The notes under the pieces: generated by a model
Seen by the model: the letters and a program-made list of their open reading frames with translations, nothing else
Database searches by the model: none
What the model was told of the DNA's origin: nothing
In this document: piece after piece, positions 1-7,756 of the stretch
Position numbering within the stretch: position 1 is the stretch's first letter
Layout: each line of letters opens with the position of its first letter
Position numbers and translations under genes: made by a program
Origin: Devosia elaeis
Lineage (GTDB): Bacteria; Pseudomonadota; Alphaproteobacteria; Rhizobiales; Devosiaceae
Direction of reading: 5' to 3'
Assembly: GCF_001650025.1 (NCBI RefSeq)
Contig: NZ_LVVY01000065.1
Coordinates: 82,169 to 146,168, forward strand
DNA length: 64,000 nt

Positions 1-142
1 CCACCAGTTGCGCCAGCGCCCCATAAGCAATCTGCCGGCCATCCGGCGCATAGTCGAGCTTGGCAGCGGCAGGCAGCGAAAGGAAAATCTGCTCCGCCCG
101 CGCGTGCGCCGCTTCGGCAAAAAGAGAAAAAGGCGTGGTCAT
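1..142 (-). CDS. Probable acyl-CoA ligase, N-terminal fragment
   Basis: This gene runs off the left edge of the window, so only its first 47 residues are visible (they begin MTTPFSLFAEAAHARAEQ). The stretch DYAPDGRQIAYGALAQLV resembles the opening of class I adenylate-forming enzymes, where a threonine-or-isoleucine plus tyrosine block precedes the first helix. The start ATG lies 46 bases after the stop of the complete CoA ligase upstream on the same strand, so the two are probably co-transcribed. Upstream GAGAAG is a modest ribosome binding site. Family assignment rests on very little sequence; the start and strand are better supported than the function. Confidence 0.45.
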   Translation of the reverse strand, partial: MTTPFSLFAEAAHARAEQIFLSLPAAAKLDYAPDGRQIAYGALAQLV

Positions 143-188
143 GGTGTCTTCTCGCAATGACGGACTGCTGCGCAGCCGGTCGAATAAT

Positions 189-1862
189 CTAGTGCGCGGC
201 CTGCCGCAGGTTCTGCTTTCGGGCCCGCCAATCGATGCAGCCCGGTTGTGCCAAGGGGTCTTGAGCAAGGCCGCGCAGTTTTTCGCGCTGAACCTTTTGC
301 GTGGATGTCGTGGGAAGGGTCGGAACGAACAGCAGGAGGCCCGGCACCTTGTAATAGGCAAGTCTTTGCGCCGCGGTATCGAACAGGACGTCTGCCAGCG
401 CAGGATCATCCTCCGTGGTGGGGACGACAACGGCCATGACTTCTTCCCCGCGCAGCGGATCGAGCGCCGCAATGACCGCGACCTGCGCCACGCCGGGGAC
501 CGCTGCCAGGACGGTTTCGACCTCGGCGGCGGCAATGTTCTCACCGGAGCGCCGGATGATGTTCTTCTTGCGGTCGACGAAATAGAGCTGGCCGCTTTCG
601 TCGCGTCGCATGACGTCACCGGTATGCAGCCAACCGCCCGACCAAGCATTTTCGCTTGCATCCGGATCATGCAGGTAGCCGGAGAAGAAGCCCTCGCGTG
701 CATTGCTGCCGCCCGAACGAAGCAGCAGTTCGCCGGGCATGCCCGGCGGCACGTCATCGTCATCGTCGTCGGCAAGGCGAATCTCGAGCGGTGGGCCCGC
801 CCGGTCCGGCGATCCGATGCAGCGCTCGCCGATACTGCGCGGCTCGAATGCGGCGCACAATGTTCCTGCGCCGCCGGTCTCCGTCATCGCCCAGCCCTCG
901 AGCAGGGGAACACCGAAGCGCGCTTCGAATGCAGCGTGATGATCCGGATGAACACCGCCGCCCAGCGCAAAGCGCACGCCATGCCCCCGGTCGCCGGGAC
1001 TCTCTGGCAATTGCAGCAGGATGGCCGGGATGACACCCAGATAGTGAAAGGCCGTTGCCCCGGTCTCGCGCGCCGTGTCCCACCAATCCCTGGGGTGAAA
1101 GCGGTCGATGATGATCTGCGCGCCGCCACTGCCCAGCATGCCCATGAAGCTGTGCCCCATGGCATTGACATGGAAGGCGGGCAGAGGGTTCATCAGCCGT
1201 TCGCGGCCCGGCTCAAGCGCGATCAACCCGCGCTGTCCCCCATACCACCAGGCCCAATTGAGGAAGAACCGGTTCGACAGAATGCAGCCCTTGGGCCTGC
1301 CTGTCGTGCCCGAGGTGTAGATAAGCGCCGCCTCCTGCTCCAGTGCCGGGGCGCCGGTGATCACCGCATCGCTGGTCTTAGGTACTCTGCCACCGGAAGC
1401 CATGACCGGGATGTTGAGCGAGGACGCCACCGGATCCAGCCGGGCTGCATGGCTTTCGAGGCGCACGAGCAGAGACGAGCCGCTATGGCGGAGCAGATAC
1501 TCGACTTCTTCATCCCGCAGGTCCGGATTGACCGGGACAACGCTTACGCCTAGGCGATTGAGCGCGAGCCAGTTCAAGAAATGCGCGGGCCGATTTTCCA
1601 GCGACAGCGCAACGCGCTGTCCTGGTCCATACCCCGCCGCAGCATAGGCATCCGACAGGCCAATCGCGGTCTGCAGAACGTCGGAATATGTCAATTTATC
1701 ATATGGTTCGTGCCAAAGCGCACGCACCTTTTGCGGCAAGACGAACAGATCGTTTGAGCCGAATTCCTCGACCTGCCGTTCCAGCAGGCCGAAAACGGTG
1801 GCCGCAGACAGATAGCGCTGCCCGAGCGCCAGGTTCTCTGCCGGGCTCAGAATGTCCGACAT
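189..1862 (-). CDS. AMP-dependent acyl-CoA synthetase/ligase (CaiC-like)
   Basis: A 557-residue class I adenylate-forming enzyme, expected to activate a carboxylic acid with ATP and join it to coenzyme A in the cytoplasm. The AMP-binding P-loop IYTSGTTGRPKG is at residues 181-192. The A8 hinge region (YFVDRKKNIIRRSGENI) and a C-terminal lysine-containing tail (TSTQKVQREKL) are intact. The reading frame stays open 40 codons further upstream, but the ATG chosen here has GGAGGA just before it and leaves 2 bases after the stop of the cyclase gene, a normal operon junction. Overall form resembles crotonobetaine/carnitine-CoA ligases and related ATP-dependent acyl-CoA ligases. The true acid is unknown; the neighbouring thiolase-type and dehydrogenase genes suggest it enters a CoA-thioester degradation route. 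Confidence 0.88.
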   Translation of the reverse strand: MSDILSPAENLALGQRYLSAATVFGLLERQVEEFGSNDLFVLPQKVRALWHEPYDKLTYSDVLQTAIGLSDAYAAAGYGPGQRVALSLENRPAHFLNWLALNRLGVSVVPVNPDLRDEEVEYLLRHSGSSLLVRLESHAARLDPVASSLNIPVMASGGRVPKTSDAVITGAPALEQEAALIYTSGTTGRPKGCILSNRFFLNWAWWYGGQRGLIALEPGRERLMNPLPAFHVNAMGHSFMGMLGSGGAQIIIDRFHPRDWWDTARETGATAFHYLGVIPAILLQLPESPGDRGHGVRFALGGGVHPDHHAAFEARFGVPLLEGWAMTETGGAGTLCAAFEPRSIGERCIGSPDRAGPPLEIRLADDDDDDVPPGMPGELLLRSGGSNAREGFFSGYLHDPDASENAWSGGWLHTGDVMRRDESGQLYFVDRKKNIIRRSGENIAAAEVETVLAAVPGVAQVAVIAALDPLRGEEVMAVVVPTTEDDPALADVLFDTAAQRLAYYKVPGLLLFVPTLPTTSTQKVQREKLRGLAQDPLAQPGCIDWRARKQNLRQAAH

Positions 1863-1864
1863 GT

Positions 1865-2656
1865 TCAGTCCTCCACCAGCGCAATGACGCGCAGCGGACT
1901 GCCGGACCCTTCCCTGATCTTGAGCGGCGCCGCGATAATCAGAGCGCCTTTTGCCGGCAGGGCGTCGAGCTTGGCCAGGCATTGCAGGCCATATTTGCCT
2001 GCGCCATGCAGATAGTGGTGTGCTGGATAGGGCGGATCGAGATGACCGCCCTGCCCTGCATCGGTACCGATGGTTTCCGTGCCGACGCCAAGGACGTCGC
2101 GTTCTTCCACAAGCCAGCGCATCAATTCGGCATCCGGTCCAGGCGTATGCGCGCCGGTGTCGTCAAGATTGGCATAGGCTGCGCCGCGTTTCAGCGACCA
2201 GTCGGTGCGCAGCAGAACCCAGCTTCCCGGCGGGATGCGTCCGTGCTGCGCCTCCCATTTCTCTACGAAATCCACCGTCACCAGGAAATCTGCGTCAGTA
2301 GCGCTCTCCGCCGAACAGTCGATCACGCAGGCCGGTGCGACCATAAGACTGGTCGGCATGGTATCGACGCTATTGTGCGGCAGGTAGCGGCCGGTGATCC
2401 AGTGGATGGGCGCATCCAGATGCGTACCAGTATGCTCACCGAAACTGATATTGTTCCAATACCATGCGGGGCCGCTGTCGTCGTAACGGGAGATGGGCTC
2501 GATACGCACCGGCCAGGACTGGCCCAATTCGGGAGGCATGACAATGGTCGGCCCGCCCGGCTCGAGCGTCTGGGTTAGGTCGACCACGCGAACCTTGCCA
2601 CTGGCAAGTGCGGCGGTCATCAGGGCGATGGGCGAAGTTGGTTCGTTCATGGTCAT
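1865..2656 (-). CDS. Cyclase family protein (kynurenine formamidase-like metal hydrolase)
   Basis: A 263-residue member of the cyclase/KynB-type metal-dependent hydrolase family. The diagnostic metal-binding motif HTGTHLDAPIHW is present near residue 75, with the usual early DLTQTL segment. Family members hydrolyse N-formylkynurenine, isatin or related amides and lactones. Nothing nearby points to tryptophan breakdown, so here it more likely opens or closes a ring or ester on a pathway intermediate. The start overlaps the stop of the upstream fusion gene by four bases (ATGA), typical of translational coupling. An alternative ATG lies two codons further in. Family assignment is strong; substrate is unknown. 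Confidence 0.85.
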   Translation of the reverse strand: MTMNEPTSPIALMTAALASGKVRVVDLTQTLEPGGPTIVMPPELGQSWPVRIEPISRYDDSGPAWYWNNISFGEHTGTHLDAPIHWITGRYLPHNSVDTMPTSLMVAPACVIDCSAESATDADFLVTVDFVEKWEAQHGRIPPGSWVLLRTDWSLKRGAAYANLDDTGAHTPGPDAELMRWLVEERDVLGVGTETIGTDAGQGGHLDPPYPAHHYLHGAGKYGLQCLAKLDALPAKGALIIAAPLKIREGSGSPLRVIALVED

Positions 2657-3897
2657 TGCTGCCAGAGATCGCGTTCGATTTCCTTGGGATTGGCGGTGAA
2701 CCGCTCGCGGAAATCCTTAGCTACGTCACCCACCCAGCGTTCCTCTTCGCCACCCTTCAGGGCGGCGACAATTTCGTTGGCGACGGCGGAGGGCTGCACC
2801 TTTGGCGGTGGCAAATGTTCCAGCCAGTCGATCTCCATCGGACCGGTGAACACGTCGAGCACCCGCACACCGCTGCCACGCATCTCTGCGCGCAAGGCCT
2901 GCGAAAAGGACAGGCTGGCAGCCTGCGTGGCCGAATAGGCGGCGAATCCCGGCCAGCTGAGATGCGCGAAAATCGAAAGAAGATTGACCCAGGCGGCAGC
3001 ACTGTTGTCGCGGTCGGCACCGCGAGAGCGCATAACGGGTCCAAAGTGATGCGCCAGACGCAAAGCGCCAAAATAGCTGACTTCCATGGCGTCACGGGCC
3101 TTGAGCAGTTCGGCGCCGGAAAACACGCTGCCCGGTCGCAGATGCAGCGCCGTGTGCAGCAGGATGTCGGTTTTCGCGCCATAGTCGGAGGCGAGGGCCG
3201 AGACGGATTGGTCGTCGGCAAGATCGAGATCGACCAGTTCCACTGACCCCAGGGCCTCAAGCTTGGCTGCCTCGGCAAAAGGCTTCCAGCGCTCCGAAAT
3301 GCCGACGACGACCTTGGCGGCGCCGGCAGCCAGCAACGCCTTGGCGAGCGGCAGCGCAACAGGGTTGCGGCCGTCGGTAATCAGGCATCGACGATGGAGC
3401 GGGTCGGCAACCAGCTCGCGCCAATGTGGATCGCTGTCACTATTCGCGTCGCCATGTTCCGGCCGGGCATAAATCACGGGTTGACCTGCCTTATCCAGCT
3501 GAAGGGATGCGCGCACCCGGATGCCGGCCGCACAGTCGGGGCGCACTTCGGCGACGATGGTGGGTCCGCAATCCAGCGCAATCAATGCCTGCCGCGCCGG
3601 GACGAGCCGCCGGAAATAGGGCTCGCCACTGATCTGGATCGTGGTGACCGACAGGATGGTGCCGCCGTTCGGAACCGGAGCGACAATAAGGTTTTCCGAC
3701 AGGCATTTGGGGCAGGCATCTCGCGGCGGATAGCTGACCGCCTGGCAAGCCTGACATGTGTGAAGCGCAAATTGCCCCTGCGCTGCGGCGCGGGTCAGTC
3801 CCTGGGCCGCTCTGCTGCGTCGTGCCGGCGGCTGAAGCGGCGCAGCAGTCCGTTGCAGAGGGTTCTTGCGCGGGGGGCGCTGACGCTGAACGATCAT
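2653..3897 (-). CDS. DUF35 (zinc ribbon/OB-fold) fused to short-chain dehydrogenase-like domain
   Basis: A 414-residue two-domain protein. Residues 40-145 form a DUF35-type acyl-CoA-associated domain: a zinc ribbon with Cys48, Cys51, Cys62 and Cys65, then an OB-fold. Residues 165-400 resemble a short-chain dehydrogenase/reductase. DUF35 proteins are known partners of non-canonical thiolases, and the thiolase-fold gene lies immediately upstream with a four-base overlap, so a complex of the two is likely. The dehydrogenase half looks unusual: the TGxxxGxG cofactor loop is replaced by TDGRNPVALP, and the catalytic YxxxK reads Y321-S-A-T-Q325, with glutamine for lysine. Ser308 and Tyr321 remain. 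It may be a structural or altered-chemistry domain. GGGGGAGAAGG precedes the start. Confidence 0.82.
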   Translation of the reverse strand: MIVQRQRPPRKNPLQRTAAPLQPPARRSRAAQGLTRAAAQGQFALHTCQACQAVSYPPRDACPKCLSENLIVAPVPNGGTILSVTTIQISGEPYFRRLVPARQALIALDCGPTIVAEVRPDCAAGIRVRASLQLDKAGQPVIYARPEHGDANSDSDPHWRELVADPLHRRCLITDGRNPVALPLAKALLAAGAAKVVVGISERWKPFAEAAKLEALGSVELVDLDLADDQSVSALASDYGAKTDILLHTALHLRPGSVFSGAELLKARDAMEVSYFGALRLAHHFGPVMRSRGADRDNSAAAWVNLLSIFAHLSWPGFAAYSATQAASLSFSQALRAEMRGSGVRVLDVFTGPMEIDWLEHLPPPKVQPSAVANEIVAALKGGEEERWVGDVAKDFRERFTANPKEIERDLWQQ

Positions 3898-5081
3898 ATG
3901 CCTTCTCCCCCGAACAAAACTGCGCCAGAGGCGAGGCCCCGGTCATAGTTGATCATCCCGAATCCAGAAGCGAGGCCCAGCCGCGCCCCTTCGACCTGGG
4001 TCGTCCCGGCGCTGCCTGTGACCTGACGAATGGTTTCGACGATGCCCAGATGCCCGCCGGCGGCACCGGCCTGGCCTGCGGAAAGCTGTCCGCCGGTCGT
4101 GTTGTGCGGAAAGCTGCCATCGATGGTGAGATCGTTGTCGCTCACGAAGCGGGCGCTTTCGCCTTTGGGACAAAAGCCCAAGTCTTCGAACTGCATCATG
4201 ACGATGACCGGATAATCGTCATATGTCTGCACGACATCCACATCATCGGGGGAGACACCGGCCATCCCGTAAAGCTCGTCGACGTCGAGCGCCCATCCAC
4301 CACGATACTGCACCGGGTCATCAGGAAACGCATTGTGGCGCTCGATGCTGGAAAGCAGCCTGGCGCCGGTGAGCCCGTGGGTGCGCATCGTCTCACCGCG
4401 CATCAGCAAGAAAGCTTCGGCGCCGGCGACCGGCATGACGCAGTCGAAGAGCCCGAGCGGGTCGACGATGGGACGAGCGCCGAGATAATCATCGAGCGAC
4501 ATCGGCTTCTTCATGATTGCGCGCGGATTGCGCAGCGCATTCTGCCGCTGTGCGACACAGATGCGGCCGAAGTCTTCGCGCGTCACGCCAAACCGATCCA
4601 TGTAGGCATTGGTCAGATGTGCGAAGCTGGCATTGGCGCCGCCAGCGCCGTGTGGGTAGACCGCATCCTGCGAGAAACGCGAAAAGCCAGCCAGTAACTG
4701 CCGAAAAGTATCGGTGTAGTTGGTATCGGCCGCGATGCACGCGACGATGTCGACATCGCCGGCTTCGAGAGCTCGCGCTGCCCTACGGATCGAGGCAATA
4801 CCCGAGGCGCCGCCCATGGCCATGCTGTCGATCCAGCGCGTGGTCATGCCGAAATGCTGGGTCATGGCGATGGCGGGGTCCGGCCCCAGCGTAAAGCTGG
4901 CAAGGCTGAGTCCATCATAAGCGGTATGCGGTATGCCCGATGCCGCAACCAGCCCGCGCAAAGCCGCTCCGATCCACCACTGGGCCGGCTGCGTCGAATA
5001 GCGTTGATAGGTCAGGCTGACGGGCGCAACGGCATAAATATCGTTATACGGTTGCCGGTTCCCGTTTCGGCTCAAGGGCAT
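3894..5081 (-). CDS. SCP-x/thiolase-fold protein lacking the nucleophilic Cys (retro-aldolase-like)
   Basis: A 395-residue thiolase-superfamily protein and probably the first gene of the operon. Classical thiolases carry a nucleophilic cysteine before an xSG turn; here that site reads M89-G-G-A-S-G94, without cysteine. The C-terminal GHP motif is also altered (NTTGGQLSAGQAGAAGGHLG). The segment QTYDDYPVIVMMQFEDLGF, with Tyr287 and Tyr290, resembles the SCP-x-type proteins that pair with DUF35 partners, including the Ltp2 steroid side-chain retro-aldolases. From that family knowledge I infer C-C cleavage or formation on a CoA thioester rather than ordinary beta-ketothiolysis. The DUF35 partner is encoded directly downstream. 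The ribosome binding site before the ATG is weak, so the start is somewhat uncertain. Confidence 0.82.
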   Translation of the reverse strand: MPLSRNGNRQPYNDIYAVAPVSLTYQRYSTQPAQWWIGAALRGLVAASGIPHTAYDGLSLASFTLGPDPAIAMTQHFGMTTRWIDSMAMGGASGIASIRRAARALEAGDVDIVACIAADTNYTDTFRQLLAGFSRFSQDAVYPHGAGGANASFAHLTNAYMDRFGVTREDFGRICVAQRQNALRNPRAIMKKPMSLDDYLGARPIVDPLGLFDCVMPVAGAEAFLLMRGETMRTHGLTGARLLSSIERHNAFPDDPVQYRGGWALDVDELYGMAGVSPDDVDVVQTYDDYPVIVMMQFEDLGFCPKGESARFVSDNDLTIDGSFPHNTTGGQLSAGQAGAAGGHLGIVETIRQVTGSAGTTQVEGARLGLASGFGMINYDRGLASGAVLFGGEGI

Positions 5082-5176
5082 GCTTCACCAGGAAAGTGAT
5101 TGGTAGCATCACCTAGACCACGGGCAGGAACAAACCGACTAGCTCACGAGCGCAGCCGCGAAATTGCCGTTGAGGG

Positions 5177-6088
5177 CTAAGACGGGCCCTTTGGCAAGTC
5201 CACCTCGGCCAATTCACCCAAGAGTGCAATGAGGCGCCGCAAGGCCGGTGAGATTTCGTCGGCGCGCCAGGCGAAATGCAGGTCTATGAGCACCTGCAGA
5301 TCGTCCACGGGTAGCAGGGTGACCCCATCCGGACGCCGCCTCGCCTGTCGCGCATTGACGAATGCGATGCCGAGGCCCATCCGCACCAGCGCCAGCATGA
5401 CGGCCTCGCTTTCGGAATGGTGGATGACATTATAATGCACCCCGGCCACACGGATCGCCTCGGCCAGCTGGTCGTGATATTGCGGGCTGGCGGAGCGGTG
5501 AAACCAGATAAAGCGCTCCTGCTGCAGTGCAGGCAGTCGCACCGATGAGAGTTGTGCCAACGGGGAGACGTTGGGCACCGCGAGGTAGACCGGATGACGC
5601 TCCAGCCGGATCGATACCACGTCGGGATCGCCCCTGGGCGGATTGTAGAGAAATCCGCCGTCGAGGCGCCGCGCGCGAATTTCCTCGATTTGGGTTAGGC
5701 TGGCCATGGATAGCAATTCAAGCTGAACGTCGGGTACGCGATCGCGAAAGCTGCGCATCGAGGCCGGCATGATCTCCGAAAGCGCGGCCACTTCGATAAA
5801 GCCCAGCTTCAAATGTCCGGCCAGTCCACGTCCGACGCCGCGAACCTCCTCGACCATGCCATCGAGGCTCTCGAGCAGCGCCTGGCACCGTTGCAGCATC
5901 ACTTGTCCGGCATTGGAGAGCCTGACACCCCGCGGCAGGCGGAGGAAAAGTTCTACCCCCAGTTCCTCTTCCAGAGCCGAGATCTGGCGGCTTAATGCCG
6001 GTTGCGCAACATGGAGAAGCTGGGATGCACGCCGGAAATTTTCCGTCTGCGCGACCGCTACGAAATACCTGATTTGACGCAGATTCAT
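5177..6088 (-). CDS. LysR family transcriptional regulator
   Basis: A 303-residue LysR-type regulator. The N-terminal winged helix-turn-helix is clear (MNLRQIRYFVAVAQTENF, then ASQLLHVAQPALSRQISALE), followed by the usual periplasmic-binding-protein-like effector domain. The start is the internal ATG at MNLRQIRYF, because LysR proteins begin a few residues before this helix. It diverges from the aldehyde dehydrogenase at 6243, the classic layout in which a LysR protein controls the divergent operon and itself. It may also affect the CoA-thioester operon downstream of it on the same strand, about 95 bases away. The effector is unknown. Confidence 0.93.
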   Translation of the reverse strand: MNLRQIRYFVAVAQTENFRRASQLLHVAQPALSRQISALEEELGVELFLRLPRGVRLSNAGQVMLQRCQALLESLDGMVEEVRGVGRGLAGHLKLGFIEVAALSEIMPASMRSFRDRVPDVQLELLSMASLTQIEEIRARRLDGGFLYNPPRGDPDVVSIRLERHPVYLAVPNVSPLAQLSSVRLPALQQERFIWFHRSASPQYHDQLAEAIRVAGVHYNVIHHSESEAVMLALVRMGLGIAFVNARQARRRPDGVTLLPVDDLQVLIDLHFAWRADEISPALRRLIALLGELAEVDLPKGPS

Positions 6089-6095
6089 TATGTTC

Positions 6096-6112
6096 GATGC
6101 CTTTTTGGCATC
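6096..6112. promoter_or_regulatory. Candidate LysR-type operator (T-N11-A palindrome)
   Basis: GATGCC, five T, then GGCATC forms a perfect 6+6 inverted repeat and contains the T-N11-A pattern expected of LysR boxes. It lies 8 bases before the LysR start codon and about 130 bases before the divergent aldehyde dehydrogenase, a position suited to autoregulation and activation. Assignment to this LysR protein is inference from position and form. Confidence 0.45.
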
Positions 6113-6242
6113 ATAACCGGCCCACAATTGTATTGGAAGTCCGGCTTAAACTGGGGATCATTCAGGATTAAAGGAATTTCTTGGCACTTGCATGACAGAC
6201 ACGGGAAGTCTGCCGTCCGCCGGGAAACCGGAGGATATAGGT

Positions 6243-7733
6243 ATGAATGCGATAGACCACAGCCTGCGACTGCCACGAACTGACCTGTATGTGAATGGTG
6301 CCTGGGTCAAGGCAAGCTCGGGCAAAACGATTCCGGTCTTCAATCCGGCGACCGAAGCGCAGATCGCCGAGATCGCCGCAGCATCAGTGGAAGACGTCAA
6401 TCGCGCCGTAGAGGCCGCGCATGCCTGTTTCGAAAGTGCCGCCTGGCGGCGCATGCGTCCGCTCGATCGCGGACGTCTGCTGGAAAAGCTCGCACTGCTG
6501 GTCGAGGACCATGCCGACGAATTGGCGCGACTGGAAACATTCGACAATGGCAAGCCTTACGCCACGTCGCGCTATGTGGACCTTGCCTTCACCATCGATG
6601 CCCTGCGGTACTTCGGGGGGTGGGCGTCCAAGTCTGCTGGTGAGTATATCACACTCTCTCCGTTCTTTGACGATGGCGGTATCTATCGCGCCTATACCGA
6701 ACGCAAACCGGTCGGCGTCGTCGGCGGCATCACCCCCTGGAACTTTCCGCTCGGCCAGGCCATCCAGAAAGTCGCGCCGGCAATTGCCTTCGGCTGCACC
6801 GTCGTGCTCAAGCCATCCGAAGAAACCTCGCTCACGACCTTGCGCCTGGCCGAGCTCATCGACGAGGTCGGGTTCCCCAAAGGCGCGGTGAATATCGTCA
6901 CCGGTTACGGACACGATGCCGGCGCGGCATTGGTGGATCATCCGCTGGTGCGCAAGATTGCCTTTACAGGCTCGACTGCCACCGGCCAACGCATCTTGGC
7001 CGCTTCATCCAAGACGATGAAGCGCGTCACCCTCGAATTGGGTGGCAAGTCGCCTACGATCATCCTCGCCGATGCCGATCTCGAGCGCGCTATCCCCGGT
7101 GCAGCGAATGCCATCTTCGGAAACTCCGGCCAGGTCTGCACGGCAGGCTCGCGTCTGTTGATCGAAGAAGCGGTCTATGAGGAAGTCATCGCCGGCGTGG
7201 CGGAGATCGCCCGTGGTCTCCGTCTTGGGCCCGGCCTTGAAGAGGGCACCCAGCTTGGCCCGATCGTCTCGTCCCGCCAGTTCGAACGCATTTCCGGTCT
7301 CGTGCAGAGCGGTCTGTCTGATGGCGCGCGCGCCCTTGCCGGCGGCAATCGTCCCGACCGCGACGGCTGGTTCTTCGAACCTACCGTGCTCGCCGATGTC
7401 CGGCCCGACATGCAGGTCATCACGGAAGAAATCTTTGGTCCTGTGGTCTGCGCTATCCCGTTCAAGGATCGCAGCGAGATCAAGCCGATCGCCAACGACA
7501 CGCCATATGGCTTGGGCGCGAGCATCTGGACCCGCAATCTGGATCACGCCCACCTGCTCGCAGACGAAATCGACGCCGGCACGGTGTGGTTCAACACGCA
7601 CAACATCCTGGATCTCGCCGTGCCTTTCGGCGGAACCAAGATGTCGGGTCTTGGCCGCGAATTCGGCACCGAGGCAATCAACGCCTTCACCGAACCCAAG
7701 GCCGTGGTGATGCGGCTAGCCGGCGAATACTGA
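6243..7733 (+). CDS. NAD(P)-dependent aldehyde dehydrogenase
   Basis: A 496-residue aldehyde dehydrogenase, oxidising an aldehyde to the acid with NAD(P)+. The catalytic cysteine is Cys299 in SGQVCTAG and the general-base glutamate is Glu265 in LELGGKSP; the cofactor-contacting TPWNFPL and FTGSTATG motifs are intact. The length matches the family. The frame is open 17 codons further upstream, but GGAGG sits directly before the ATG used here. It is the first gene of the plus-strand cassette and is followed by two GMC oxidoreductases, so it probably oxidises the aldehyde they form. Divergent LysR control is likely. Confidence 0.92.
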   Translation: MNAIDHSLRLPRTDLYVNGAWVKASSGKTIPVFNPATEAQIAEIAAASVEDVNRAVEAAHACFESAAWRRMRPLDRGRLLEKLALLVEDHADELARLETFDNGKPYATSRYVDLAFTIDALRYFGGWASKSAGEYITLSPFFDDGGIYRAYTERKPVGVVGGITPWNFPLGQAIQKVAPAIAFGCTVVLKPSEETSLTTLRLAELIDEVGFPKGAVNIVTGYGHDAGAALVDHPLVRKIAFTGSTATGQRILAASSKTMKRVTLELGGKSPTIILADADLERAIPGAANAIFGNSGQVCTAGSRLLIEEAVYEEVIAGVAEIARGLRLGPGLEEGTQLGPIVSSRQFERISGLVQSGLSDGARALAGGNRPDRDGWFFEPTVLADVRPDMQVITEEIFGPVVCAIPFKDRSEIKPIANDTPYGLGASIWTRNLDHAHLLADEIDAGTVWFNTHNILDLAVPFGGTKMSGLGREFGTEAINAFTEPKAVVMRLAGEY

Positions 7734-7756
7734 CTATCGGAACGACGACCGTGACC

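Noticed and set aside
6181..6200. Sigma-54-like promoter (TTGGCACTTGCAT) before the first aldehyde dehydrogenase
   Set aside because: The GG and GC elements are only five bases apart instead of ten, so the resemblance is coincidental.
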